A stretch of DNA of 64,000 nucleotides from Tremella fuciformis (Eukaryota > Basidiomycota > Tremellomycetes > Tremellales > Tremellaceae). Every line of letters begins with the position of its first letter. The stretch's first letter is position 1. This document shows positions 1 to 10,837 of this stretch, piece by piece. The translations under genes were made by a program, and so were the position numbers. The stretch covers positions 806,001 to 870,000 of the forward strand of contig CP136496.1 of the NCBI GenBank assembly GCA_032768795.1, written 5' to 3'. The notes under the pieces are model-generated. The model saw only the letters and a program-made list of their open reading frames with translations. It searched no databases and was not told the DNA's origin.

Positions 1-1646
1 GTCAGTGTCTAAAACGAGCATTCGTTCGACTACAGTTGACGTCCAGACATTGAGGTCGACGACGGGGAATCATCTCTGGACGAGGGTGTGTTCGAGCCAG
101 TGCAACGCATTCTTGATCAAGTGCGACTGGTCAAAGCACCTGCGGGGTCAGTTTCCGCCAGTCTGATTCATGTCCCAATATCGCGTGCTGATCAGAAGCA
201 AACTTGTTGCTGAGGCAGCCGACTTGCTGGCACACAGCGCCACTCTCCTACCCGATCTCTCTGCTGCTCTCGTCGATCTTGCGCAGGCTGTGTCGAATGC
301 CGTGGACCTGGCTGTACAGGTGAATCAGCGCTCTGCCCGTGATCCTGTCCAAGGCTGACAGTCTTAGCTTGCTCAACGCATCGGCGCGCATGCCAGCTCT
401 CTACATGCAAGCAAGGCGCCTCTACGGCTTGCGGACATTGAGCGCTTCCTCTCAGACTTGGTTGCGGACGCCGCTGTGCCATCCGACCTCCCGCCTTGGG
501 AGCAGATTGGGATGTTCATCGGGCGGGTGGGCGCTGACTTATCCTCGGCCCTCCCGAAGATCAAAACGGCGGCAAAATCTGGCCAAGTCGTCACTCGTAA
601 GCCTGCGGATCACCTGACCTGGGCTGCTCCTACTGATGTACCAGTTGATGTCGCACCTCCATGGCTGGCGAGGGTAGCAGCGATCAAGGAGGCGGCTTCC
701 TTCAATGCCGACACCGAGAGAAAGGTCGTCAAGTTATCTGAGGAGGTGAAAGATATGTTGCGGGAGATCAAGCTTCGAGCAAGTCGCCGTGCTGAGAGCT
801 CATTTTCGTGCTGATATACAGGACCAAAGCTTGCAAGAAGCTGGCGTCAAGGTCGAAACCCTGGAGCGACGATTGGAAGCAACGCGCAAACAGGTCAGCT
901 TTTGCTCAGTCGATCATAGATCTAGAGCTGATGGCGAGGCGGACCTCATTCTCGAATTGGAGAACGATGTCGCCAAGGCCAAAAAGCAAGAAAAGGTGTA
1001 CGAGGACGCCATCGAGCAGCTTCAGGCCGAGCAGGACGCCCTCGAAGCCGAGAACGCGAGGTTGCGACGGGGTCAACCGGAAGACAGCCGGCAAGCCAAT
1101 GCGTCCACGGCATCGGGCGCCGAGCATGTCTTCCTCGGTGGTGGTGCTGGGGCGAACATGGAAGCGTCCCAACTCGCCGAGCAGGTCGAGAATCTGCGAA
1201 GCGCTGTACGATTCCTTCGCAGCGAGAACGCGCTTCTCAAGTCTCGTACCCTATACAAAGACCTCGGCTTCTTGCCTGGGCTGTTCTCAATACCTGTCCA
1301 GAAGACGAGAAGGGTCAGTCCCGGAGCCGAATCCACCATGCCGGACCTCGACTCTCCGGGATCGTCTTCATCGACGGATTCCGATTTGCCTATCACTCCA
1401 ACTAGTCGAACTCCTCCAACAAAGGTCGCCCTCGAGACCGAGACCAAGCTCCTGTTCCGCGAGATTGCCAAGTTCCACTCGGCTCCAAAGATAGTGGACA
1501 TCTCCAACCTAGGGAAGCAAGGATGGAAGAGTCGGAAGCAGACCCCAGAGTGGCAATTGGCCGAATGGAGACGAACCGAGAGCAGATTAGAGCGAAGGCT
1601 CGAGGAGTTGACCGATCAGGCGCGTAGGCTCGAGCGGCGACGATAA
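1..1646 (+). CDS. NIP100: Dynactin subunit p150-Glued, C-terminal part (5' end outside window)
   Basis: Large dynactin subunit, which links cytoplasmic dynein to microtubules and cargo. The window opens in an intron (1-46). Exons I read: 47-146, 196-319, 368-778, 822-893 and 939-1646, ending with TAA. The dynactin-domain stretch includes AVDLAVQ/LAQRIG and PPWEQIGMFIGRVGADL. It is followed by the hallmark coiled coil with LQEAGVKVETLERRLEA and ELENDVAKAKKQEKVYEDAI, then an S/T/P-rich linker and a basic C-terminal helix. The intron at 779-821 has a GC donor (GCAAGT), which keeps the frame. Family recognition is from memory of fungal p150 (Neurospora ro-3). The CAP-Gly end lies upstream of base 1 and cannot be judged. 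Confidence 0.88.
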
Positions 1647-1779
1647 ACATGACATGATGACGATACGACTTGACGCGAGAGACGGCATGAGTATGCTTGT
1701 ATTGCGTGCATGCACAGTTGCAAGTAGAAGTACATACATACAACGATTGTATTTGATTGCCTTGGGGTCCTCGGATCGT

Positions 1780-2582
1780 CTATTTGAACAGTAGTTGGCA
1801 CGAGTAGACCTTCTCGTCGTTGTCCCAGTGCTCCCACACCGACTCGGGGTCCTCTTCGCGATCCACCATGTCCTTTGCAGGGATAGCAAACGCGATAGTC
1901 TCGTACGGTTCTGCGGCAAGCTGTAGTGTCAGCCAGGCATTGCCATGCAGTCTCCCCGTTCGTCACTCACCACCATATATTGGAAAGCACGATTCGGCAC
2001 CTCCCTCTTCTGCTCGAACGCACTCATGAACCGCCGGCGGGGCCGCTCGCCACTCTTGATCTCGGGCAGCGATATTGTAAACAGCAGTCCCATGCGCTGC
2101 GACTCGGGCTCGCGGATCTTGATGATCTTGTACCCCGGTCGGCCAATCTTGACAAACACCTTCTTGCGCACCTGCGGCGCCGAGGGCGCGGCGGCCATCG
2201 TCATCATCGAGTCGCGGTTGTCGCGCGCCGCCCGGCGCGCCAGGTTGGTCTGATGCTTCTTCCCCTGGGTGTGCGCGAGATACGACCCCTCGTTGATGTG
2301 CAGGGTCAGGCATAGTCGGCATTCGAGCGTTCCGAGATGAGTGCGGAGGATATATGGGTCCTGACTGTCAGCTGCGATACAAGCAGCATCTTTAGCTGCT
2401 CTGGCGGAGACGCACCTTGGCCAGATCGATGGTCTCCAATGCCAACTTCCTCAGTCGCTCTCGTCTGTCTACGGCAGTCTCGGACGCCCCCGCCACGCCG
2501 CCACCGCCTTTGTTCGCGCCCGCTCGATTCTGATGTCAGCTCTTCCGGTCTTCCGATACAGCTGACTCACTTGGTAGTCCAT
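1780..2582 (-). CDS. PRP11: Splicing factor 3A subunit 2 (SF3a66/Prp11)
   Basis: U2 snRNP SF3a component needed for prespliceosome assembly in the nucleus. The start MDYQ is a four-codon exon (2571-2582), followed by a 41-nt intron. Next come a basic N-terminal segment (DRRERLRKLALETIDLAK) and a matrin-type C2H2 zinc finger (LECRLCLTLH...GSYLAHTQGKKH). The conserved core follows: VFVKIGRPGYKI, RRRFMSAFEQ, then EPYETIAFAIPAKD and the C-terminal SVWEHWDNDEKVYSCQLLFK. Four exons are read. Length is about 220 residues, as in fungal orthologs without the proline-rich tail of metazoans. The 3' end lies about 130 bp from the convergent dynactin gene. Confidence 0.92.
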
Positions 2583-2772
2583 CTTGCCGCTCCTGTGTCT
2601 TGCAAGACGGTGTCAATGTCAAAATCACGTCGTGGCACCTGCTGGCTGGCTTGAAGCTCCGTCGGAAAGCGGCGATATCGCCATGTGGCACCGCCCTCAA
2701 CCCACCTCCACAGTCTTGGTCCACCAGCTTTTCAGCACCGACCCTTCACCGTATTCAGAGCTGTTGACAGAC

Positions 2773-4252
2773 ATGTCGCTCTTTGCCTCGTCATTCGAGG
2801 CGGGCCTGCCTTTTGGAGCGACCTCAACTTCTCTGGCTGGCCCGAGCAAGGATCGGACAAGCGCAAAGAAGGACAAGAAGCGGAAGCGACCTTCCGAGCA
2901 GGTGGCCCCCGCGCGAGATGACGGCAAGCTACGGGCGATGCAGAAGAACCTGGAGAGGGTGATGAGTGGGGGCGCTACAGACAGATCGACTGCCAAAGAG
3001 GGAAGGGAAGAGATGGGCTCCGGCGGCAAGAAGCAGAAGAAGCGCCCCTCGCTGGGCAATCCTCAAGCATCGAAGCACAAGGAGTCACCGGGTCGGCCTG
3101 TCCCCTCGAAGGCCTTACAGGAGAGAAAGAAGGAGCGGGGTCATGCTCCGAAAGAATCACCAATGGAGTCTCACGCCACCTACTCAGGCTCGAAACCGGC
3201 GCCCGCCGAGCTGCCTATGCCGCATACGATCCACCCTGACTCGCATGCCGGCGAAGAGGGCCTGACGAAGATACAGAAGGGGATGAAGGCGAAGCTTGAT
3301 GGTGCCAGATTCCGGTCAGCTACCCACTCCAACGGCTGAGTTGGATAAGCTGACTGCTAGGTGGATAAACGAGCAGCTCTACTCTACCCCCTCTGGAGAA
3401 GCACTAGCGATGATGCGCAAAGATCCCAAGATTTTCACAGATGTCAGCTTGCATTTGCGTCCAGTTGGCGGGATAAGCTGAATCACAGTACCACCTCACG
3501 CACCGAGCTCTGACTGCAGCATGGCCATCTCCTCCGCTTCCTCACATCATCGACCGTCTGCGGCCGCTACCAAAGGGGTCCGTCATAGTAGATTTGGGAT
3601 GTGGAGAGGCGGGACTGGCAAAAGCATTGGTGCCCGAAGGCAAGGTCGTGCTCTCCTACGATCTCGTTGGCGACTCCGACACTCCAGGAAGAGGGAGAGC
3701 AGGAGGATGGGTTGTCGAGACGGACTTTCTGGAGGGTGTGCCCCTGCCTGGCCGACCGGGCGGCGGTGGCGCATCCGCGACCAATGCTGGTGGCAGCAAG
3801 AAGAAGGGCAAGACCGTGACCAATGCGAGTGAAGTCGTGGATGTTGTGGTGTGCTGCCTGAGCTTGATGGGTGTGAACTGGGTTGGCGGTATATACGAGG
3901 CGTGTCGCATTCTCAAGCATTCGTCAGTGGTTTTCCCCTTACTTATTGCTTTGGTTGACAATCAGGGGAAAGTTGCAGATTGCCGAAGTCACTTCTCGCT
4001 TCGTCTCCACAGACGCTTTCGTCAAAATGGTGAAATCCTTTGGATTCTCGCTCGACTCCCAAGTCAGCTCACCCACAATTCCCGGGATCAAGCTGATGTA
4101 CGTAGGAGTCGCCCTCAACACACTTCACCCTTTTCGCGTTCTCGAAGACTGCCGAGAGTCCACAAGGTCCAGCTCGGGGAGAAGCTGGATGGCAGGAGAG
4201 AGTCCGCGAGGGAGAAGACATACTCAGAGGGTGTGTGTACAAGAAGCGATGA
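2773..4252 (+). CDS. RRP8: 25S rRNA adenine-N1 methyltransferase Rrp8
   Basis: Nucleolar S-adenosylmethionine-dependent methyltransferase acting on large-subunit rRNA. Exons 2773-3314, 3361-3442, 3489-3922, 3966-4062 and 4106-4252 give one open frame ending CVYKKR. The N-terminal ~180 residues are lysine-rich and disordered, as in nucleolar proteins. The Rrp8 domain begins at WINEQLYSTPSGEAL, has SAM motif I (VIVDLGCGEAGLA) and later VVCCLSLMGVNW, RILKHSGKLQIAEVTSRF and THFTLFAFSK. All four introns have GTCAG donors. The start was chosen as the first ATG of the lysine-rich frame. It is divergent from the SF3A2 gene; the two starts are only 190 bp apart. Confidence 0.92.
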
Positions 4253-4360
4253 GCCGGACACGTGTCATCACGCATACATCGACAACATTGGCACGGGCGA
4301 GGAGGCAGAAGTAGTGACGGGTCATGGCGTTTCTAAGGCTGCACGCGCTACATCTGACAT

Positions 4361-4745
4361 CTAACAGCACTGATGGGGTCAGCAAGCGGCATGTGACTGT
4401 AGGAACACCTACGCCATCAACACAGCAGGTCTCGCAAGTGAGACAGGCGCACTTCGGTAAGCGTAGCCTCGGACTCCAAAAACCGAAAGACACTCACGAT
4501 GCCCATCAAGAACTCACAACCGCCTCGAAGACGACTGACTTGGCGGGGAGGCTGCCCCTGAGCCTGCTGGGAGTCCTGAGGCGCTTGAAGCGCTGCGACA
4601 TCAGAGATCGCAGTGGCGCCGTGGGGTTTAGCTCACACATGATGTTGGCCCTCGGGGCTTCGCGAACGACTTCAGTCTTTTGCCTCGCATGAGAAGCCGC
4701 GGGCTGGGGAGGGTAAGTGGTAGCAGGCTTGGGGGTGGTGTTCAT
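4361..4745 (-). CDS. Small cysteine-rich protein with internal RLRGGC motif
   Basis: Function unknown. About 80 residues, spliced from three or four exons. The N-terminus is proline-rich (MNTTPKPATTYPPQP). After a phase-1 intron the frame runs through QPPRQVSRLRGGCEFLMGI. It then reads CACLTCETCCVDG and, after a last intron, CC-stop. The layout (YPP-rich head, RLRGG, short Cys-rich tail) resembles CYSTM-type membrane-associated proteins and the two genes at 30.3-31.5 kb. Reading across the introns is needed to see the motif, because the unspliced frame passes through in a different phase. Splice choices follow the donor GTGAG and the branch CTGAT or CTGAC, so the last exon is the least certain. 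Confidence 0.62.
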
Positions 4746-4838
4746 GGTCGTGGCTCTGTGGTATGCGAGGTGTAAGTGAGTCAAAGATGAAGGGGAAGTT
4801 GGTGAGAGAGTGGCGAGTCGTCACACACGTCAGTGGGG

Positions 4839-4846
4839 CTTATATA
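4839..4846 (-). promoter_or_regulatory. TATA element of the 4.7-kb RLRGGC gene
   Basis: TATATAAG on the minus strand, about 95 bp upstream of the ATG at 4745. It is a near-perfect TATA box at a plausible distance for a short 5' leader. Confidence 0.55.
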
Positions 4847-5244
4847 TGCGTCCATGGCTCAACCAAGTCGCGAGGCATGAAAGGACGCGGCCTCGAGAAC
4901 GTTTCTTCTCGTCTCGCTTGGAGCAAACTCCGACTCTGTAGACGACGATTCACGGCGATTCGAGCGTGGATGTGTGGAATTCATGGTCAGTGCGTGATGT
5001 CATCCTGACCTTCCAAGACAACCAACCTGCCTCGCCATGGGAGTTCCACGCCGACAAACACTGACGAAGCGTGTCAACAATACAATGCATATCACAGGCG
5101 CATCCCTGCTTCTGCCCGATCCGCCGACCGGCCTGCGCGGCGGCAGCCCGCGTCGTTCTATCTATAGCTCCTCCTCGGGCACACCCTCCTCGGACCCCTA
5201 CACGTTGCCACCATCGCTACTCCTTTCGCACATCGTCCTAATCG

Positions 5245-5519
5245 TCACGCGCTGTACGTGCCCGGTGCGGCGCCGGCGTCCTGCTCGCGCTGCGCCTGGC
5301 GTTTCTTGTACAGCTTGTACAGGTACGGCGTGAGGCAGCCGCCGCGCAGCCTGCCAACGGTGTGTGCGGGGTCGTATGACCCGGTATATTGTACCTCGTG
5401 CGTCTCACGCGAGGGCATGGCTGTGCATGAGCTCGGTGCGATAATCCTGCCACTTGAGACTCGCCAGTCACTGGTGCCACATTGGCATTGACAGCGTTGG
5501 AGGCGAGTGTGGCAGTCAT
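5245..5519 (-). CDS. Small protein with (R)LRGGC motif, probable relative of its neighbours
   Basis: Function unknown. The last exon reads LRGGCLTPYLYKLYKKRQ and ends GAAPGTYSA-stop. A likely start is MTATLASNAVNANVAP at 5519, joined through one or two short introns that I could not phase with certainty. An unspliced reading gives TVGRLRGGC, a spliced one LALRGGC. It lies tail-to-head between two other RLRGGC genes on the same strand, which supports it being real. The basic tail differs from the cysteine tail of the neighbour at 4.4 kb. Confidence 0.42.
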
Positions 5520-5585
5520 CTTCTGGATGTTTGTATCGTTCTTCGTTGTTTGGAGGCGTGACAATGCTCGCCACTCTCTCTGCAT

Positions 5586-5593
5586 GATATATA
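5586..5593 (-). promoter_or_regulatory. TATA element of the 5.5-kb gene
   Basis: TATATATC on the minus strand, about 68 bp upstream of the proposed ATG at 5519. Confidence 0.45.
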
Positions 5594-5962
5594 CCTCTCA
5601 TCTGGACTGACGAGACGACCGCTGGCGAACTCGCTCCTCATCGCGGTAGTCACCATCGTTATTCGTCCCAAAGTGGCAAAAAGGCACAAGCGAAGTGAGC
5701 GTCTCGGCTCCGCTCGGCTCCCATCGGACCATGGTACCAACGGCATGCATAGTCAGTGGGTCCAGCGAGCATAGGCAGTACTTTAGTCTCGGGCATACTG
5801 AACGTCTCCGCCGATCGGAAGCGGTGACACGGTACTCGGACACGGCGTGTGAGAAATGGTCATCTGCTGCGCAACGCGATCATGCCTTCGCTTTTCTGAT
5901 GTTCTCTCTGTAAGTATCATCCGGTATGGGGTATACGAGCATATATTTGTTGTCGTCGTCGA

Positions 5963-6601
5963 CTAGAACCGCCCGCCGCCTCCGCCGCCCTGCATATAAG
6001 CTTCGTTCTCGTGATCAACAGCAAAGACTCACCGGTCCGCCAAAGCCTCCTCCTGGCCCACCTCCCCCCGGTCCACCTCCGCCGAACCCTCCTCCTGGCC
6101 CACCAAAGCCGCCTCCTCCTCCTCCCATGCCGCCTCCCCCGAAGCCTCCGCCAGGTCCACCGAAGCCGCCCCCACCGCCAGGTCCGCCGAAGCCACCTGG
6201 CCCGCCTCCGTGATGATGATGGCCGCCGCCGCCCATCGGACCCATGTTCATGCCCCCTCCCCCCATGCCTCCCCCCATTCCGGGCCCCCCTCCCATTCCT
6301 GGCCCGCCGCCGCCCCCGCCGTACATGCCCGGACCATTACGCGGGCCGCAGAGATGCGAGAGGCATCCGCCGCGAAGACGGAAGACTGAGCGGGTCTCGG
6401 ACGTTTCGGAAGCTGGTACTGTGCCGCTCACGCCTGTCATCAGCTCTCTTCTTCCCTGCACCAACAGTTCGGGTGTCAGGCGCTGCGCGCAAAGGTGATA
6501 GCCTAACGAGGGGTAAGCTGTAGGTGCTGCGACTCACTCATGCGGTTGCTGGGGCCGGGCTGGGCAGTGACGCCCGTTGCTGGCGGATATTGAGCTGCCA
6601 T
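5963..6601 (-). CDS. Glycine-rich protein with RLRGGC motif
   Basis: Function unknown. Exon 1 is MAAQYPPATGVTAQPGPSNRM. It is joined by a phase-1 intron to SVSGTVPASETSETRSVF, then RLRGGCLSHLCG, followed by about 110 residues of almost pure Gly with Met, Pro, Phe and one His run. A last 43-nt intron leads to GGGGGGRF-stop at 5963; unspliced, the frame would end VSLCC. The glycine tract is periodic (GGFGGPGGG units). It shares the YPP head and RLRGGC motif with its neighbours, but its tail is like the Gly-rich tails at 45-51 kb. Glycine-rich antisense frames are proline-rich, hence the long spurious plus-strand frames. Confidence 0.7.
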
Positions 6602-6679
6602 TGTCCAACACTCTCGAGTCAGGTTCGAAGTAGTCAGTATAGACGAGTTTGCAGAGGGGTAAAAGTGAGTACCCTCCAG

Positions 6680-6687
6680 CTTATATG
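6680..6687 (-). promoter_or_regulatory. TATA element of the glycine-rich gene
   Basis: CATATAAG on the minus strand about 80 bp upstream of the ATG at 6601. Confidence 0.45.
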
Positions 6688-7134
6688 CTGAGCCTGCGCC
6701 GTGCGACGAGCACAGGAACTTTGCTTATTGCTACCCGACGTCATCGCCGGGCGGACTGCGGGCGGAGTCAACAGACAAGTCGAGAGGGAAGAACGGCTGC
6801 AAACGCCAAGACCTAGGTCCCGAGTTGGCTCTCGTACTGACTGCAGCTGGGAGGCGGAGGGAGAAGAGGGAGAGGATTGCCGCAGCCGCAAACGACTAGG
6901 GAGGGCTCATTCCGCAGTTCAGTCTTACTCGCCAAGACCCTGGATCCGGGGATCGTCCGGCCGTTTCCACGGCAGCAATGCATTATCATTCGCGTGTCAG
7001 AACAGCAATCCTCCTCCATGCATGCAGTCTTTACACCCAGTCGCTGAACGTGCATATCCTCCCGCTGTGATGTTATATGTGTGATGCCAAGTAAGAGCCT
7101 GCCATATTGAGGATGTAGTCAAAGCGTATCACGC

Positions 7135-8056
7135 TTATGCCGAACCGGGCCTCTTGATCTGAGGTGTCAGCTGAAAGACTGCATGCCCGACTCCAAGCTC
7201 ACAAAGTCCACAAAGAGGTCCAGGCAGAGCATGTCAGCGTCGTCGACAGTGTACCCTCGAACGGCAACCGAGAACTTGGCTAACGGGGTCAGCTTCGTCC
7301 CCAAGGATAGATAAAGCTGACCTTTGGGGATCTCTTTGGGCAGCTCGACAGTCTGCGACACCGAGTACGGCCCTGGCTTGACTGGGCACTGGACAGTGGC
7401 ATTGTTCTCACGACTACAGGTCAGCTCGACGTAGGAGAGTCTAGCTGAGCATCGACTCACGCCTCCTCGCAGATGTCAAACTCCTTCTGCAAGAGCTTGA
7501 TCAGGCCCAGCTTGACCGTCACATCGGCATAGGCACCCTCCTATCATCAAATCAGCAGTGCCCTGACTGGATCTCTAGCATAGCAAGGCGAGTGACGGTA
7601 GGTGGCGAGTGCCAGCAGTCAAGGGACGGTGGCAAATGGTCAGGCTAGGCTCACGTCGATTGTCTCCAGTACGTCCGCTTCCACCTCGACGGTCAAGTTC
7701 TTGCCGGGGACAGGGGGATCAGGTGTGACTTTGATGCTCTTGAGCTGGCTGTGGGTTTAGTCCAGATTGTCCATCTCGCATCTGGCGACGCTCACACGGC
7801 GTCAGCGGCGGTACCTAACAGTCAGCGCCTGTCCTTGTACTGCCTAGCATATGTCCAAGATAGGAGGGATGTGGCCTGACTCACCGCAGTCGACATAGCT
7901 CCACGAGTCCATAGTGCGGATCGGGGCGTCCGCATCGTCCGACGACAGGAGGGAGTTGGCCCATCTGACTGCGCCCTGAGCGTTGGGTGCGAAGCCCGGA
8001 GCGGCAAGCACGACGGACGCGCCAGACGCCAGGGCGGCGAGGGAGAGGAATCGCAT
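7135..8056 (-). CDS. NPC2: NPC2 / phosphatidylglycerol-phosphatidylinositol transfer protein (ML domain)
   Basis: Secreted or vacuolar lipid-transfer protein of the ML family. The start MRFLSLAALASGASVVLAAP is a clear signal peptide. The mature part begins after SWSYVDCG and continues VQLKSIKVTPDPPVPGKNL, GAYADVTVKLGLIKLLQ, NNATVQCPVKPGPYSV and FSVAVRGYTVDDADMLCLDL. The last exon gives IKRPGSA-stop at 7135, after an intron whose unspliced frame would end at 7167. Six or seven exons, with cysteines at the positions expected for the ML fold. Length is about 180 residues, normal for fungal NPC2. Confidence 0.9.
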
Positions 8057-8252
8057 GCTGCGCGTGTATGAGCGGTGGGGAGTAAGTGGAGACGAGAAGT
8101 AGATGAAAGGAAAGAGCGATAGAGACGGGAGCGACTCTATGGGTCGCAGACGATAGCGTCATGAGTGCTCTAGCGGGAATTACCGGATATGGTAAATACC
8201 CGTTTGATACCATTCGAACTGCCAACGTTCGTCGATACGAGTACTTGACGAG

Positions 8253-8923
8253 ATGACAACCGTAGGAGCGCTTGGCCGGTTCAGCAGCTCGAGCCTCACC
8301 AGTATTCCGAATCGAGTACGCCCTCTGTATCGCCCTGCAGCCGCAGACTTGAGTTTGCGGGCCCTCAGTGGCAGTCCTCGGTGCCAGACGGTGCCGCCGT
8401 CCCCGAAGATACCCTCGCCATACCGTCTTCTATCGCCCCAGAGCTTCGTGGCGGACTTTGCACCGCTCCACGTCGCAGGATGGCGCCTCGACCATCTCTC
8501 GGCCTCCCCTCCAGCCGTATCCCCTCCGCATCCCCCGCCGGACTTGCAAGACCGCCGCTTGGTGCGGTCGTACCGGTTCGAAGCGACCAGAGACGGGTGG
8601 AGGGAGCTGATGCAGCTCGCTGCGAATATCGGAGAGCATGCAGAGGCTGAAGATGTGAGCCACGCATGCAGGCAAACGTATGACAGCCGGAGCTGACCAA
8701 GTAGCATCACCCCAGCATCCTGATCAGCCCTGCGCAGGACTACTCGCCGGCCAGCCCGGAATTTGAGCCGGGTGGGGCCGGGTACGTGCTGGAAGTTGCG
8801 ACGCACACCCATACGCCGATGCCATCGGTAGGAGCGAGCAAGGGAGGACCCAAAATGCGGCCGGGTGTGACTACCAAGGATATCAGGCTGGCGATCAGAA
8901 TCGAGGAGTCATACGGCACATGA
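8253..8923 (+). CDS. Pterin-4a-carbinolamine dehydratase
   Basis: Dehydrates 4a-hydroxytetrahydropterins to recycle tetrahydrobiopterin-type cofactors. Exons 8253-8654 and 8705-8923 give 206 residues. The dehydratase motif is split by the intron: GEHAEAED then HHPSILI, followed by YVLEVATHTH and GVTTKDIRLAIRIEE, containing the catalytic histidines. The N-terminal ~70 residues have a Ser/Arg-rich start without acidic residues (MTTVGALGRFSSSSLTSIPNR), which could be a mitochondrial presequence. That is longer than the ~100-residue core enzyme. The start is the first in-frame ATG. It is divergent from NPC2, with only about 200 bp between the starts. Confidence 0.85.
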
Positions 8924-9079
8924 TCGACCCCGTCGCCAGCCAACCTGCACTTGCCCTAAGTGGCCGCTTGACATGGCTCACACGACACTGCCTCCGTCAA
9001 CCGACTCGTGGTTGCCAGCTGTCTGAAGGCTTTTCGCACCCATTTATAATTGATCACGGATCACGGGCTGCGTGCTGGA

Positions 9080-9182
9080 GATCCCGTGATGTAGCTAGGT
9101 AGCATACGATACTGATATTTCGCGCTCCCGGGCAGGAACTTCAGGCATGTCGCTGTCGACGGTTCAAATCCGTCCGAGATCA
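9080..9182 (+). tRNA. tRNA-like gene with probable 29-nt intron; anticodon reads GAT
   Basis: The T arm (GACGG, TTCAAAT, CCGTC at 9158-9174) is perfect. The acceptor strands GATCCCG (9080-9086) and CGAGATC (9175-9181) pair with one C-A mismatch. The D arm ATGT/GCAT with a GG-containing loop fits. Anticodon stem CGATA (9107-9111) pairs with TGTCG (9148-9152) if 9118-9146 is an intron at the canonical position after base 37. The variable loop is 5 nt. Runs of T at about 9213 and 9226 would end Pol III transcription. The loop then reads CTGATA, anticodon GAT (Ile), which is unusual for a eukaryotic nuclear tRNA. It could be a pseudogene. Confidence 0.45.
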
Positions 9183-9472
9183 TGGGAAGCGCCGAGTCCA
9201 CCGCGCTTCCCCTTTTATGCACAGCCCTTTTTGTACAGCCAGGTATGCCATGCATCCCTTGCCGAGCACCCTGCGTCGTCGAGGGCGGGTGCACGTATCG
9301 CGAGTACGGGTCAGGAAGCGATGTGGACCCCAAGAGACCATCAGGGAAAGAGACGAGTCGGCCCTGCAAGGACCGCCACAAGGAAGTGCCACATTCGCCC
9401 TCCACCTTGCCGGCTCACTCTGCGTCCTGCGTCTCGCATTCCCTCTCTAGCATAGCATAGCATGCATGGGCT

Positions 9473-10519
9473 GTGGACATGCCGCATAGCCATCACTCGC
9501 ACTCTGGCGAGTTCTGCCGACATGCCAAGTCGACGCTGGAGGAAGTGGTGGGCGAGGCCATCCGCCTCGGCTTCACGTCGTACGGCCTGACGGAGCACTG
9601 TCCGCGATATCGCCCACAAGATCTGTACCCGGAAGAGGTGCGTCCAGCTCAACGCTATGGGAATAGTGAGCTGACAAGACAGTCGGACCTCAGCCCAGAT
9701 GACCTTTCCAAGACATACGGCGCCTTCCTGGCAGCCGCCACGACCCTGCGGCAGCGCGTAGGAGGGCGAATCGCCCTTCTCATCGGTATTGAGTCCGACT
9801 ACATCACGCAGCAAGACCTAGAGGGCACGAAGCGCCTATACAACGAGCACGAGGCGATAGACTACATCGTCGGGTCGGTACACCACGTGAACGAGGTGCC
9901 TATCGATTTCGACCACGCAATGTACCTCCAGGCCGTACGCAGCTGCTCCTCCGAGCCAGCTTCTGGCTCAGAGGCCGAGTGGACACCTGGGGCAGCTGCG
10001 CTCGAGGCCTTCTTCTGCGCGTACCTCGACGCGCAATACGAGATGCTCCTGGCCCTGCAGCCCGCCGTAGTCGGGCACTTCGACCTGTGTCTCCTGTACA
10101 CCCCGTCCGTCCGACTCTCCGACTACCCGAGCGCATGGGCCAAAGTGTGCCGGAACGTACAGCACGCCGTATCCTTCGGCGCCCTGTTCGAGGCCAACTC
10201 GGCCGCTTTGCGTAAAGGCTGGCAGGGGTCGTACCCCTCCCCGGACGTCCTCGAGCTTATACGGACCAGCGGGGGCAGAGTGTGCCTGTCGGACGACTCG
10301 CATGGCGTTCAACAGGTCGGCTTGAACTACACCCGTATGCGAGATTACCTGCTTCGAGCTGGGATCAGTGAGGTGTGGACGCTTGTGCGGTCTGATCATG
10401 CGATTGCGGGGGACGAGCCTGTCGGCGCGAGCACGCGAGTGAGGGCAAGGCGAGTGAAGGATTGGACAGAACATGCCTTTTGGACGACGATGGAGCGGGA
10501 GAACAAAGTCACTGGATGA
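9473..10519 (+). CDS. HIS2: Histidinol-phosphatase, PHP family
   Basis: Penultimate-stage enzyme of histidine synthesis, hydrolysing histidinol phosphate. The PHP metal motif MPHSHHSHSGEFC is at the very N-terminus, followed by GFTSYGLTEHCPRY, IGIESDYI, IDYIVGSVHHVNEVPIDF, VVGHFDLCLLY and RVCLSDDSHG, which supply the metal-binding His/Asp residues. The frame is open for 348 codons. However, 9638-9682 has a donor, a CTGAC branch and an AG, and interrupts the family alignment, so it is best read as a 45-nt intron without a stop. The spliced protein has 333 residues. Two ATGs (9473, 9479) are possible starts. Confidence 0.9.
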   Translation: MDMPHSHHSHSGEFCRHAKSTLEEVVGEAIRLGFTSYGLTEHCPRYRPQDLYPEEVRPAQRYGNSELTRQSDLSPDDLSKTYGAFLAAATTLRQRVGGRIALLIGIESDYITQQDLEGTKRLYNEHEAIDYIVGSVHHVNEVPIDFDHAMYLQAVRSCSSEPASGSEAEWTPGAAALEAFFCAYLDAQYEMLLALQPAVVGHFDLCLLYTPSVRLSDYPSAWAKVCRNVQHAVSFGALFEANSAALRKGWQGSYPSPDVLELIRTSGGRVCLSDDSHGVQQVGLNYTRMRDYLLRAGISEVWTLVRSDHAIAGDEPVGASTRVRARRVKDWTEHAFWTTMERENKVTG

Positions 10520-10837
10520 GACGGAGGCCACCAGGCTTGTCATAGCCCACGCCAGAAACGGCTTGCACTTTGTGGGGAGTCGCTTGCGCCATGCGATCCC
10601 GAGTGGCCCAGCTCGGCCTGGGAATTGGCCGGCGGTTCTCGACTGGCCTTTGTGCAGACTCAAACGGCACTCATCAGGCGAGCAATGTACCGGACGAACG
10701 CGTAGAGCCTAGATCTGTAGATCATCTGCATCTTACTTCTATAATATCAATGTATATGATACAGATAGTGCCCCACTAAATTGGCTGTTCAATCTCATGC
10801 TGTACTGTCGATGTCGTATCGTAAAATGCTGTCCTTC
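10520..10837. other. Intergenic, convergent 3' regions
   Basis: About 318 bp between the convergent histidinol-phosphatase and aprataxin genes. It holds only A/T-rich 3' flanking sequence near 10730-10780; no gene seen. Confidence 0.6.
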
